From contig JBGAJM010000001.1 in NCBI GenBank assembly GCA_044224925.1, forward strand, positions 558,001 to 622,000: a stretch of 64,000 nucleotides of DNA. The letters are read 5' to 3'. This DNA is from Kapaibacterium sp044224925 (GTDB lineage Bacteria; Bacteroidota; Ignavibacteria; Kapaibacteriales; Kapaibacteriaceae). Both the position numbers and the translations under genes were made by a program. The notes beneath the pieces were generated by a model. That model saw only the letters and a list, made by a program, of their open reading frames with translations. It ran no database searches and had not been told where the DNA came from. Positions 38,461-47,483 of this stretch are shown here, in pieces (positions within the stretch are counted from its first letter, which is position 1; each line of letters begins with the position of its first letter).

Positions 38461-39447
38461 GTGAAAGTTCTCATCACCGGTGCGACCGGATTTGTTGGAA
38501 GCCATGTGGCCGACGCTATGATCCAGCGCGGCTACGCCGTGCGCTACGTTGCACGCGCAACAAGCAATCACCAGTGGATGAAGAACAAGCCCGCCGAGTG
38601 CGTGGATGGCTCGCTCTATGATGCCGACTCGTTGAAGGCTGCCGTCACCGGCGTCGACATGGTCATCCATGTGGCAGGGTTAACGGCGGCAAGGAACGAG
38701 GCGGAGTTTCTGAAAGGCAATCGCGACGCAACGGCCAATCTGCTCGATGCGATCAAGCGTTTCGATCCAGGCATCAAACGCTACGTGCATATCAGTTCCC
38801 TTGCGGTGAGTGGTCCATCGGTCGACGAGGCCCACCCCATCACCGAGGACATGCCCATGCGTCCGATCACGGCCTACGGTCGCACGAAGAAGGCCGCCGA
38901 AGAGGTCGTGCATGCATCGATGAACGACGTGCCGTCCACCATCATCCGCCCGCCCGCCGTGTACGGTCAGCGCGACTCGGCCATCCTCACCTTCTTCCAG
39001 ACCGTCAACCGCGGACTCATGCCGCTCATCGGCTTCGATGCAAAGAAGGTCTCGCTCGTCCACGTACGTGACCTCGCCCGCGGCATCGCCGATGCAGCCG
39101 AATCGCATCATGCGATCGGACAGACCTATAACATCTCGAGTGATGAATTCTATACATGGCGAGAAGTGAGCAAGCTTGCCGGCGAGATGCTCGGCAAGAA
39201 ACGACTTCTTCCGATCCATCTTCCGCATGCTTTGGTCCTTGGCATCGCCGGTATCTCGGGCTTTGTTGGGAAGATGAGTGCAAAGCCACCGGTTCTCGAT
39301 TACGAGAAGGGAATCGATATGATCCAACGCTATTGGACGTGCAGTACGGAGAAGGCGCGCACGGAGCTTGGATATCGACAAGAGGTCTCGCTCGAAGAAG
39401 GCATTCGTGAAACCGTGAATTGGTATCAGGATATGGGATGGCTTTGA
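38461..39447 (+). CDS. NAD-dependent epimerase/dehydratase family protein
   Basis: The 328-residue protein starts at GTG and has the Rossmann motif ITGATGFVGSHVADAM. YGRTKKAAEEVV supplies the YxxxK catalytic pair near residue 140, and the extended SDR fold is otherwise intact (VHVRDLARGI, TYNISSDEFYTW). Members act on nucleotide sugars or dihydroflavonol-like substrates; which one cannot be told. Its 3' end overlaps the penicillin-acylase-like gene by ten bases. Confidence 0.88.
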   Translation: MKVLITGATGFVGSHVADAMIQRGYAVRYVARATSNHQWMKNKPAECVDGSLYDADSLKAAVTGVDMVIHVAGLTAARNEAEFLKGNRDATANLLDAIKRFDPGIKRYVHISSLAVSGPSVDEAHPITEDMPMRPITAYGRTKKAAEEVVHASMNDVPSTIIRPPAVYGQRDSAILTFFQTVNRGLMPLIGFDAKKVSLVHVRDLARGIADAAESHHAIGQTYNISSDEFYTWREVSKLAGEMLGKKRLLPIHLPHALVLGIAGISGFVGKMSAKPPVLDYEKGIDMIQRYWTCSTEKARTELGYRQEVSLEEGIRETVNWYQDMGWL

Positions 39448-41921
39448 TTCATCGTTGGCGATCGTGGGTTCAGGGTACGATCGGACTTATCGTGACGGTG
39501 CTCGTCCTCGTGGTGTGCTTCGTGTTCTTCGCCGTGAAGATCGCCACACGGTCGCATCCGAAGCCATACACGGAGCTCTCGGCTCCGGTGGGTGATACGA
39601 CACGCATCTTTCGCAATTCCTTTGGCGTGCCCCATGTGACAGCGCGCAACGAGCACGATCTCTTCGCGGCGCAAGGGTTCGCCCATGCGCAGGATCGATT
39701 GTGGCAGATGGACTTCATGCGACGCATCGGACGAGGGACGCTTGCGGCCGTGCTCGGGAAAGAGGCCGTTGAGATCGACAAGTTCATGCGCACGCTCGAT
39801 ATCGCCTCCATTGCACGGCGACAGTTGCAACAAAGCAGCAAACAGTCGAGAGCCGTTCTCTCGGCCTACGCTTCCGGCGTGAACACCTATCTGGAACAGC
39901 AGCGCGGAGACCTTCCGTTCGAATTCGATGCGCTCGGATATGTGCCCGACGATTGGACGGAGGAGGACTGTCTGATCGTGGGTCGCGTGCTCTCCTTCCA
40001 GCTCAGCTTCGCCTTCTATACCGATGTGACCTTTGCACAGATCGCGGCACAGCGTACCGAAGCCGTGGCTCGACAGTACATCGCCGGCTATCCGGCCAAT
40101 GCGCCGTGCGTGCTCGACTCGATCCTTCAGGATAGCAAACGGTCCATTCGTCCATCCGACACCGTGGCGACCGCATCGAGGCTCCCATCGTCAGCGAGCA
40201 CAGAGGCGATGCGCGACCTTACGCGTCTCGTTCGCTCTGTTCGCGAGAAGCTTGGTATCAACGGCAGCTCCATCGGCAGTAACTGCTGGGCCGTGAGCCT
40301 CGGGAAAGAGGGCGCCATTGTGGCCAACGACCCGCACCTGGCCATCTCGCTTCCATCGCAATGGTATCAGATCCACCTCTCCTGTCCGTCCATCAACGTC
40401 ATCGGCATGAGCATTCCCGGCGTCCCCATGGTCTTCTCCGGAAGGAATGATAAGGTGGCATGGGGTTTCTCGAACGTGATGGTGGACGACGTGGATTACT
40501 TCACCGAACACGTCGACAGTTCCAATGCCAACTACTACTTCGATGCTGATGGACGACGCACGAAGTTCCGCTATCGTCGCGATACGATCCGCATCAAGGA
40601 CAAGCCGGACTCCCTCTTCGACATCCGATACACGAAGCGCTCGGCCGTCCTCTCGGACGTGGCCATTCCCAACGCGCCATCGTTACAGCACAACACGTGT
40701 CTCACCTATCGGTGGATCGCACAAGAACGCAGTGACGAGATCCTCGCCATGTATCGCATCAACCAGGCGCGTACGTATGCCGACGTTGACCGAGCGCTCA
40801 ACACATGGGCAACACCGAGTTTGAACATCAGTGTGGGATGTCTCGACGGCACCATTGGGACGATCGTGGCCGGCAGGATCCCCATTCGAACGAAAACGGA
40901 TCCGCACTTCCTCAATCCCGGATGGGACGCCTCATTCGATTGGCAAGGCACACAGCTCCTGAAAGATCTCGGATCGCTACGCGATCCGTCGCATCACTTC
41001 GTGGCCTCTGCGAACAACCGTACCATGCGTGCCACTACGCCATTCATCTCGTCGCTGTGGGAGCCATCGTCGCGCGTGGAACGCATCATCGATCAGCTCT
41101 TTCTCTATCGCGAATACACGGTGCGTGATGCGCAGGTGATGCAGCAGGATGTGGTGTCGCCCTATGCGCAACAATTCATGCGCATCATGCTTCCCATTCT
41201 GCAGCGCGGACATTCACGCTATGGGACGATGGAGCGCGAGGCCCTGTCGATCTTGAAGAAGTGGGACGGATCGTTCTCCACCGTCGAGCCAGCGGCTTCC
41301 ATCTATGCGGCCTTTTTTGATCGTATGATCTGGAATACCTTCGAAGATGAGCTTGGCGAACAGCTCTTCATGGACTACACATTCACATCGAACATCCCCA
41401 CACGGCGGATCATGGAGATGATCACCGATTCATCGTCCGTGTTGTTCGACGACATTCGTACGCGGTCCACGGAAGACGTCACATGGATCGCCATTCGAAG
41501 CTTCATCGAAGCCGTCCGCACATTGAACACAACGTTTGAGGCGGCCCCCCCGCAACAATGGAGGTATGGTGCCATCCACAACATCACGTTCTCGCATCCA
41601 TTCGGCAAGCATCCGCTCATGCGTCCCGTGATGGACCAAGGACCGTTCGAGATCGGTGGGAACGCGACCACGATCAACAACACGGAATCACGGCTCAATA
41701 CCCCCTTCACCACCCGTGTGTATGCCTCGATGCGGATCATCAACGATCTGCGCGACACCGTCCAGTACAGCGTGGTTCCCGGGGGATCGTCCGGGCAACC
41801 CCTCGACGCGCATTATAGCGACCAGGTGCAGCTATGGCTCAAGGGTGGCTATGTGCGACTACCGGTACGTCGCCGACCGGACGTGTCGTTCCGCCTTTAT
41901 ACCATCCTCACTCCTCAATAA
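39438..41921 (+). CDS. Penicillin acylase family N-terminal-nucleophile hydrolase
   Basis: The ATG at 39438 is chosen over the in-frame TTG at 39420 because AGGA lies about seven bases upstream, giving 827 residues with an N-terminal membrane helix (GTIGLIVTVLVLVVCFVFF). The Ntn signature IGSNCWAV places the nucleophile Ser at residue 281, where autocleavage normally releases the beta chain. DPHLAISLPSQWYQIHL follows as expected. The N-terminal half contains FGVPHVTARNEHDLFAAQGF, typical of the family. Family members cleave amide bonds of penicillins, acyl-homoserine lactones or other acyl amides. The true substrate is unknown and a role outside the inner membrane is inferred. Confidence 0.9.
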   Translation: MALIHRWRSWVQGTIGLIVTVLVLVVCFVFFAVKIATRSHPKPYTELSAPVGDTTRIFRNSFGVPHVTARNEHDLFAAQGFAHAQDRLWQMDFMRRIGRGTLAAVLGKEAVEIDKFMRTLDIASIARRQLQQSSKQSRAVLSAYASGVNTYLEQQRGDLPFEFDALGYVPDDWTEEDCLIVGRVLSFQLSFAFYTDVTFAQIAAQRTEAVARQYIAGYPANAPCVLDSILQDSKRSIRPSDTVATASRLPSSASTEAMRDLTRLVRSVREKLGINGSSIGSNCWAVSLGKEGAIVANDPHLAISLPSQWYQIHLSCPSINVIGMSIPGVPMVFSGRNDKVAWGFSNVMVDDVDYFTEHVDSSNANYYFDADGRRTKFRYRRDTIRIKDKPDSLFDIRYTKRSAVLSDVAIPNAPSLQHNTCLTYRWIAQERSDEILAMYRINQARTYADVDRALNTWATPSLNISVGCLDGTIGTIVAGRIPIRTKTDPHFLNPGWDASFDWQGTQLLKDLGSLRDPSHHFVASANNRTMRATTPFISSLWEPSSRVERIIDQLFLYREYTVRDAQVMQQDVVSPYAQQFMRIMLPILQRGHSRYGTMEREALSILKKWDGSFSTVEPAASIYAAFFDRMIWNTFEDELGEQLFMDYTFTSNIPTRRIMEMITDSSSVLFDDIRTRSTEDVTWIAIRSFIEAVRTLNTTFEAAPPQQWRYGAIHNITFSHPFGKHPLMRPVMDQGPFEIGGNATTINNTESRLNTPFTTRVYASMRIINDLRDTVQYSVVPGGSSGQPLDAHYSDQVQLWLKGGYVRLPVRRRPDVSFRLYTILTPQ

Positions 41922-41943
41922 GCCCCTGCGACCGAGAAATCCG

Positions 41944-41951
41944 TAGTTTTG
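41944..41951 (+). promoter_or_regulatory. Bacteroidota-type -7 element before pepA
   Basis: TAGTTTTG followed by CCC matches TAnnTTTG and shares the TTTGCCC extension with the glmS and trmH elements. The start at 41999 would leave a leader of about 42 bases that holds an AGGTG ribosome site. Confidence 0.6.
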
Positions 41952-41998
41952 CCCTTTCATGTAGCATCCGTTGATTCACTGATTTCTGTAGGTGTACC

Positions 41999-43486
41999 AT
42001 GTCCGTTTCCTGTATCGCTGGCTCACGCCATACTGCAAAGGCCGATGCCGTTGTCGTTTTTCTGGCCGAGGACGAGAAATCGTTCAAACTCGAGACCAAG
42101 AAACTTTCGGCTGAATTGCCCCATGCAGCTCCCCTCTTGGAGTCCGGCGACTTCACGGGGAAGAAGAACACCACTGCAACTGCCTACACAGGCTCGGCAA
42201 TGGAAGCAAAGCGTCTGATCTTCAGCGGACTTGGAACGCTCACGGGACTTTCCCTGGAGACGGTCCGTCAAGCCGCTGCTGCTGCCGCCAAGCGCGCCGC
42301 CGCCCATCAGTGCACGCATGTGGCCTTCGAGGTTCCATCACTCCGCGGGAAGAGCGTGAACGATGTTGCCCAGGCCATTGCTGAAGGTGCAATGCTCAGC
42401 CAGTACAAGTACGACAAGTACATCACGAAGAAGGGCCCGAACGCAACGTTGGTCACCAAGTTCACGATCATGGTCACCGACAAGACGCAACTGAAGGCAG
42501 CAGCCCAAGGTGTGGCCATTGCAGAGAGCATCGTTGACGGTGTGACCATCGCCCGCGACCTTGCCAATGCTCCCAACAACGAACTGTATCCTGAGATCCT
42601 CGGGAACAGGGCCGTCGAGATCGGCAAGAAGGCCGGCTTCAAGACCACGGTGCTTGACAAGAAGAAGATCGAATCGCTGAAGATGGGCGGACTTCTTGGC
42701 GTGAATGCCGGAAGCGTCCGTCCGCCGGTCTTCATCGTCATGGAATACAATGGCGGACGCAAGAGCGACAAGCCCATCGTCCTCGTCGGCAAGGGCATCA
42801 CGTTCGATACGGGTGGTATCTCGATCAAGCCCGCTGCCGGTATGTCCGACATGAAGGGTGACATGCACGGAGCCGCCTCGGTGATCGGCACCATGAACAC
42901 GATCGCACGCCTGAAGCTCAAGGTGAACGTGATCGGTCTTGTTCCCTCCACAGAGAACATGCCAAGCGGTACGGCCATGGTCCCTGGCGACATCCTCACG
43001 TTCATGAACGGCAAGACAGCCGAGATCGACAACACCGATGCAGAAGGTCGACTGATCCTTGCCGATGCCCTGTGCTATGCAGAACGCTATGAGCCACAGG
43101 CAGTGGTGGACCTTGCCACCCTTACCGGTGCTTGCGTGATCGCCCTTGGAAATGTGACCACCGGAATGATGGGTACCGACGAAAAGATGAAGACCCGCCT
43201 GAAGGAATCGGCAAAGCGCACACATGAGTATGTCTGCGAGCTGCCATTGTACGAAGAGTACGAAGAGCTCATTTCCAGCGACTATGCCGATATCAAGAAT
43301 TCGGGCGGTCGCGGCGCAGGTACCATCACGGCAGCGCTCTTCCTGAAGCACTTCGTCACGTATCCGTGGGTTCACCTTGACATCGCCGGAACGGCCCTGT
43401 TGTCGAAGCCAACATCGTACATGCCAAAGGGTGGCACGGGTGTTGGCGTACGCCTCCTTACCGATATGCTCCGGAACTGGAAGTAA
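41999..43486 (+). CDS. pepA: Leucyl aminopeptidase (M17)
   Basis: The 495-residue protein has the M17 signature NTDAEGRLILADAL near residue 345 and the metal and active-site segments VGKGITFDTGGISIKP and SDMKGDMHGAA. It is a di-zinc aminopeptidase that trims N-terminal residues in the cytosol. The size is normal for PepA/CLAP. AGGTG precedes the ATG by seven bases. It is followed two bases later by an ECF sigma gene, so they probably form one operon. Confidence 0.95.
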   Translation: MSVSCIAGSRHTAKADAVVVFLAEDEKSFKLETKKLSAELPHAAPLLESGDFTGKKNTTATAYTGSAMEAKRLIFSGLGTLTGLSLETVRQAAAAAAKRAAAHQCTHVAFEVPSLRGKSVNDVAQAIAEGAMLSQYKYDKYITKKGPNATLVTKFTIMVTDKTQLKAAAQGVAIAESIVDGVTIARDLANAPNNELYPEILGNRAVEIGKKAGFKTTVLDKKKIESLKMGGLLGVNAGSVRPPVFIVMEYNGGRKSDKPIVLVGKGITFDTGGISIKPAAGMSDMKGDMHGAASVIGTMNTIARLKLKVNVIGLVPSTENMPSGTAMVPGDILTFMNGKTAEIDNTDAEGRLILADALCYAERYEPQAVVDLATLTGACVIALGNVTTGMMGTDEKMKTRLKESAKRTHEYVCELPLYEEYEELISSDYADIKNSGGRGAGTITAALFLKHFVTYPWVHLDIAGTALLSKPTSYMPKGGTGVGVRLLTDMLRNWK

Positions 43487-43488
43487 CC

Positions 43489-44091
43489 ATGTCCGACGAG
43501 GATCGACTCCGGCAGGAATTTGAACGAGATGCAGTGCCCCATATGGGGGCACTGTACAACTTCGCCCTTCGCATGACCCGCGATCCGGACGAAGCGGCCG
43601 ATCTCGTCCAGGAAACCTACCTCAAGGCCTATCGGTTCTTTTCTTCGTTCGAACGGGGAACCAACTGCAAGGCCTGGTTGTTCCGAATTCTAAAGAACTC
43701 GTATATCAATCGATATCGAAAGACGTCGAAGGGTCCGGACGTTGTGGAGTATGACGTCGTCGAAGAGTTCTTCGAGTCGGTTCGATCCTCAGAGATCGAG
43801 ACATCCGTCCTTGAGGAACAGATCTTCGACAACGCTCTTGACGACGAGGTCACGGCGGCCATTCAGGATCTTCCGGATGAGTTTCGCACGGTGATCCTCC
43901 TCTGCGATATCGAAGAACTCACGTACGAAGAGATCGCCGAGTTCATTGACTGTCCCATTGGGACGGTTCGTTCACGCCTGCACCGTGCGCGAAAAATGCT
44001 TGCTGTACGATTGGCCAGTTACGCTGCGAAGCGAGGCTTTACCGTATCCAAGCGTGATTTCGAATCCACGGAAGAAGGAGCAGAAGTATGA
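43489..44091 (+). CDS. ECF-type RNA polymerase sigma factor
   Basis: The 200-residue protein has sigma region 2 (NFALRMTRDPDEAADLVQETYLKAY, GTNCKAWLFRILKNSYINRYRK) and region 4 (LPDEFRTVILLCDIEELTYEEIAEFIDCPIGTVRSRLHRARKML). There are no regions 1.1 or 3. The GTNCKAWLFRIL form resembles the SigE/SigR-like ECF groups seen in Chlorobi and actinobacteria. It would redirect polymerase to its own promoters when released by the anti-sigma factor encoded next to it, whose start overlaps by ATGA. Confidence 0.93.
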   Translation: MSDEDRLRQEFERDAVPHMGALYNFALRMTRDPDEAADLVQETYLKAYRFFSSFERGTNCKAWLFRILKNSYINRYRKTSKGPDVVEYDVVEEFFESVRSSEIETSVLEEQIFDNALDDEVTAAIQDLPDEFRTVILLCDIEELTYEEIAEFIDCPIGTVRSRLHRARKMLAVRLASYAAKRGFTVSKRDFESTEEGAEV

Positions 44092-44846
44092 ACATGAACG
44101 TACCGGATGAAATGCCCATGGGCAACGAACGAGAGCAGCAGATCGACGATGCCGTCGCGCGGATGCTCCGCACACGACGAGACACCCTGCGGGCATCGGT
44201 ACCGCTCGATGTGGAGCGGAGGATCCGTCTGTCCCTTGCCGAGGCAACAGGACCGAAGCCGTTGACGCCAACGGAGAACGTGTTCTCCTCCATCATCGCC
44301 TGGTTCAAACGACCGATCATTGCCATCCCTGCCGCCCTGGCCATCCTTGCCTTCGTGACCCTTGCCGTTTCGCGCAACTCCGGCAGTGCAACCCCTGTGG
44401 ACCTGCACCAGGTGGCCTATGCGAACTTCTCGAGCGTGGTCAAGGGCGACCTTTCGTTGGTCAAGACCACATCCGATACCACCGCACTCCGCGCTTTCTT
44501 TGCCGGTTCCGGCGTCGACTACCCCGTGTTCTTCCCGTCTGTCAAGGCAGAGTTGAAAGGCGGCGTGGTATCGACGGACAATGGGCATGCCTATGCACAT
44601 CTGGTCTATGAAATTGGCGACCATACCGTATACTTGTTCGAGGCCGATCAAGCATCCATCGACGCCCAGATCGCCTCGCTCGATACCGTGATCACCAATG
44701 ACCTGAACACGGGCAAATGGCATTGGGAAGAGCGTCCGGGTACTGGCACGTTGTTTGTTTGGAAAAGCAATAACGTTGTATGCCTGGCCGTCTCCGACCT
44801 TCGCACACAAGACATGTCTGCACTCTTTACCCTCGAGGCGTTGTAA
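44088..44846 (+). CDS. Membrane anti-sigma factor
   Basis: The 252-residue protein has a cytoplasmic N-terminus of about 80 residues, one membrane helix (PIIAIPAALAILAFVTLAV), and an external domain. The stretch VDYPVFFPSVKAELKGG, AHLVYEIGDHTVYLFEAD, and LFVWKSNNVVCLAVSDL matches the C-terminal domain of zinc-finger-type anti-sigma factors that I know, although the usual HxxxCxxC zinc motif is missing. The overlap with the sigma gene supports a sigma/anti-sigma pair. It overlaps the next start (TAATG). Confidence 0.82.
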   Translation: MNMNVPDEMPMGNEREQQIDDAVARMLRTRRDTLRASVPLDVERRIRLSLAEATGPKPLTPTENVFSSIIAWFKRPIIAIPAALAILAFVTLAVSRNSGSATPVDLHQVAYANFSSVVKGDLSLVKTTSDTTALRAFFAGSGVDYPVFFPSVKAELKGGVVSTDNGHAYAHLVYEIGDHTVYLFEADQASIDAQIASLDTVITNDLNTGKWHWEERPGTGTLFVWKSNNVVCLAVSDLRTQDMSALFTLEAL

Positions 44847-45394
44847 TGAAGAAGACCCTATCCCTGCTTGCCGGCCTAGCACTTCTGGTTGGCACGTCCA
44901 CAGCAACCGAAAAGGGACGCGTGGCCCCACAACCTGGTGCAAGCAAGGTTGTGATGGTGGAAACCGTGAGCAAGCCGGTAAAGGGCAAGGCTGTCAACTT
45001 CACGTGGAAAGATGGAGATCGGACCGTATCGTTCGCAGACTTCACGTCGGGCAAGGTTGTCCTCTTGAACATCTGGGCCACCTGGTGCGGACCATGTAAG
45101 CGCGAGATCCCCGATCTGATCGAGATCTCGAAGGAAATGGCCTCCAAGGGTGTGATCGTGATGGGCGTGTCGGTGGACGATCGTGAAAAGGCGGCCGCCG
45201 TTCGCAACTACGTCGAAAAGGTCGGCATCACCTATCCGATCGTGATCGATAATCTTCAGATCTCCGAAGCCTATGGTGGCGTTTCGGCCATTCCGGCAAC
45301 GTTCATCATCGACCGCCAAGGCAATGTGATCAACAAGATCGTCGGCATGCTCACGAAGGATCAATTCGTCCAGGCGCTCTCCAAGGCCTTCTAA
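44846..45394 (+). CDS. TlpA/ResA-like thiol-disulfide oxidoreductase
   Basis: The start at 44846 overlaps the anti-sigma stop (TAATG), giving a 182-residue protein with a signal peptide (KKTLSLLAGLALLVGTSTA). A thioredoxin fold with C81-G-P-C84 (WATWCGPCKREIPD) and the cis-Pro segment SAIPATFIIDRQG is present. It would reduce or keep reduced periplasmic thiols. Being the last gene of the pepA-sigma-anti-sigma operon suggests a redox-linked envelope stress response. Its stop overlaps the convergent phosphorylase stop by four bases. Confidence 0.9.
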   Translation: MKKTLSLLAGLALLVGTSTATEKGRVAPQPGASKVVMVETVSKPVKGKAVNFTWKDGDRTVSFADFTSGKVVLLNIWATWCGPCKREIPDLIEISKEMASKGVIVMGVSVDDREKAAAVRNYVEKVGITYPIVIDNLQISEAYGGVSAIPATFIIDRQGNVINKIVGMLTKDQFVQALSKAF

Positions 45395-46695
45395 TTCGGC
45401 TCCCAAACATCGATGATCATTGACGGCCTCTGCACTGCAGGGGCTGTTGTCGTTTGGAGGTGCTGCTGCATGGCCGCATGCAGAGCCGTACACTTCTGTG
45501 CGTTCGAAGCCTGGACCGTAGCGAGCACATCTCCCACGTGGACCACGTCGCCGTCCCGCTTCAAGAACGTGATCCCCGCTCGTGGATCGATGGTATCGGT
45601 CTCGCGAAGACGTCCTGCACCCGCATGTAAACACGCCACAGCAACGGATCGACCGTCGATGGGCATCAACGTCCCCTCCGTAGTGGCCACAACGTCCTGC
45701 TTGAATACGAGCGCTTGATCGACATACGGCCACGTCCCCCCTTGTGCGTGCAGCATCTGCTCGAACACGTCGTGTCCCTTGCCCTGCGCCCAGACGGTGC
45801 GAACGGTCGCACGATGCTCTTCGATCGAACCGTTGAATCCGAGTTGCAACATCCGAGCAACAAGCTCTACGGTCACCTCTTCGAGATCCGGTGCCACATC
45901 GATCCCTTGCAGTGCGAGTGCGGCCTCTTCAACCTCCAGTGCATTTCCGACCGTGCGTCCAAGGATGCCGTCCATGCGCGTGAAGACGAAGGTGCATGGG
46001 AGTCCTGCAATGGCACACACAGATCGCATCGAGCGGGCAAGCTCCTGTGCACCGTTGAGTGTGGGCATGAATGCAGCGCCTCCAACCTTCATGTCCATCA
46101 CGAGTCCGTCCAGTCCCTCGGCGAACTTCTTGCTGAGAATGCTCGACGTCAGCAGTCCGATGTTCTCGACGGTGCCGGTGACGTCACGAACATGATAGAG
46201 CGTCCGGTCTGCTGGTGCGAGGTCTTCTGACTGACCCGCCATGAAGAAGTGCTGTGTGCGTAGCAGGTCGATGAGCTGCGACATCGGTAGGATGGTGCGA
46301 TACCCGGGAACACTCTCCAGTTTATCGACGGTGCCACCGGTATGACCGAGTCCTCTTCCGCTGATCATCGGAACGGCCAGTCCGCAGGCCACCGCCAACG
46401 GCGTGAGCAAGAGCGAGACCTTGTCGCCCACTCCACCGGTACTGTGCTTGTCGATCGCGGGCCGAGTGCTCACATGCTTGGGTATGTGGGCCCCGTTCGC
46501 TGCCATGGACAACGTGAGCGCGGCAACTTCCTCCGCCGCGAGACCTCGCGTGCATGCCGCCATGAGGAAGGCCCCGCATTGGGCAAGACTCACGTGTCCG
46601 TGCACGATGCCGTGCACGAATTGCTCCATCTCTTCGTTGCTCCACGCAGCTCCGTCGCGTTTCGCGCGGAGCATTTCCTTCACTGGACTTTTCAT
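45391..46695 (-). CDS. deoA: Thymidine / pyrimidine-nucleoside phosphorylase
   Basis: The start MKSPVKEMLRAKRDGA at 46695 gives 434 residues, normal for the family; an open frame runs further upstream but only through antisense of the trmH gene. The signature SGRGLGHTGGTVDKLESVPG and the phosphate-binding KHSTGGVGDKVSLLL are present. TRMDGILGRTVGNALEVEEA further supports it. It cleaves thymidine (and perhaps uridine) to base plus deoxyribose-1-phosphate. Whether it is strict DeoA or the broader Pdp is not decidable from sequence alone. Confidence 0.92.
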   Translation of the reverse strand: MKSPVKEMLRAKRDGAAWSNEEMEQFVHGIVHGHVSLAQCGAFLMAACTRGLAAEEVAALTLSMAANGAHIPKHVSTRPAIDKHSTGGVGDKVSLLLTPLAVACGLAVPMISGRGLGHTGGTVDKLESVPGYRTILPMSQLIDLLRTQHFFMAGQSEDLAPADRTLYHVRDVTGTVENIGLLTSSILSKKFAEGLDGLVMDMKVGGAAFMPTLNGAQELARSMRSVCAIAGLPCTFVFTRMDGILGRTVGNALEVEEAALALQGIDVAPDLEEVTVELVARMLQLGFNGSIEEHRATVRTVWAQGKGHDVFEQMLHAQGGTWPYVDQALVFKQDVVATTEGTLMPIDGRSVAVACLHAGAGRLRETDTIDPRAGITFLKRDGDVVHVGDVLATVQASNAQKCTALHAAMQQHLQTTTAPAVQRPSMIIDVWEPN

Positions 46696-46699
46696 GTGG

Positions 46700-46707
46700 T
46701 ATCTTTG
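46700..46707 (+). promoter_or_regulatory. Bacteroidota-type -7 element before the RNA methyltransferase
   Basis: TATCTTTG followed by CCCTT and then the GTG start codon. The five-base distance equals that at glmS and predicts a leaderless mRNA. It lies in the 17-base divergent gap with the phosphorylase gene. No ribosome site is present. Confidence 0.6.
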
Positions 46708-46712
46708 CCCTT

Positions 46713-47483
46713 GTGACACCTCAATACAACTTCCCGACGCTTTCGCAAAAGATACGCAAACTGTTCCGTGACCTCCAGCGAAGTGGTCACCGCGAAGAAC
46801 ATCGTCTCTTTGTTGCCGAAGGCCTACACTGCTGTCAAGATCTTGCGCATGCACATGTGATCCCGCGCTTCGTGGTCGTTCGCGGCGATGCCTCTGCGCA
46901 AGCTTTGCGTCTTGCCGAGCACATGGCTGACCTTGGAGCAGAGGTCTATATCGGTACGGCAAAGGACGTCGACCATATCACCGATGCGATCTCACCGCAA
47001 GACATCCTTGCCGCCTTTCCCTACTTGCATGATCGTGCCATGGGCGACAAAGTGGTGATGCTGGATGCCGTTGCCGATCCTGGCAATGTGGGGACGATCG
47101 TTCGTACGGCGGCATGGTTCGGTTGTACGGACGTGGTGTTGGGTCATGGCACGGCCGATGTCTACAACGCAAAGGTGGTACGTGCCACGGCAGGTGCATT
47201 GGCTCGCATGAACATCCATCGCCGGGCCGATCTCCCGTCGGTGCTCGCGCAAGTGAAGGACGGTCCCATCATCGCGGCCGTTGCGCATGGTGGCATCGCA
47301 CCGGACCAATGCCGAGGTCTGCAACGGTTCACGCTCATCATCGGATCGGAAGCACATGGTGTGGATGACGAGCTGTTGCATTCATGTACGCACCGCGTGA
47401 CCATTCCGGGCGGGAATGGTGTGGAGTCGTTGAACGCCGCCATTGCCTCGGCCTTACTGTGTTACGAACTCACGAGGCCGTGA
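46713..47483 (+). CDS. SpoU/TrmH-type RNA 2'-O-methyltransferase
   Basis: The 256-residue protein starts at GTG. The N-terminal substrate-binding domain (LFVAEGLHCCQDLAH) precedes the SPOUT knot with DPGNVGTIVRTAAWFG (motif 1), LIIGSEAHGVDDEL (motif 2) and RVTIPGGNGVESLNAAIASAL-type motif 3. It transfers methyl from SAM to a ribose 2'-OH of tRNA or rRNA. The exact target nucleotide is unknown; TrmH, RlmB and TsnR are possible relatives. Its stop overlaps the next start (TGATG). Confidence 0.92.
   Translation: MTPQYNFPTLSQKIRKLFRDLQRSGHREEHRLFVAEGLHCCQDLAHAHVIPRFVVVRGDASAQALRLAEHMADLGAEVYIGTAKDVDHITDAISPQDILAAFPYLHDRAMGDKVVMLDAVADPGNVGTIVRTAAWFGCTDVVLGHGTADVYNAKVVRATAGALARMNIHRRADLPSVLAQVKDGPIIAAVAHGGIAPDQCRGLQRFTLIIGSEAHGVDDELLHSCTHRVTIPGGNGVESLNAAIASALLCYELTRP

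Noticed and set aside
46696..46962. N-terminal extension of the thymidine phosphorylase
   Set aside because: The added residues are antisense to the methyltransferase gene and match nothing; the 434-residue form starting at 46695 has the normal family length.
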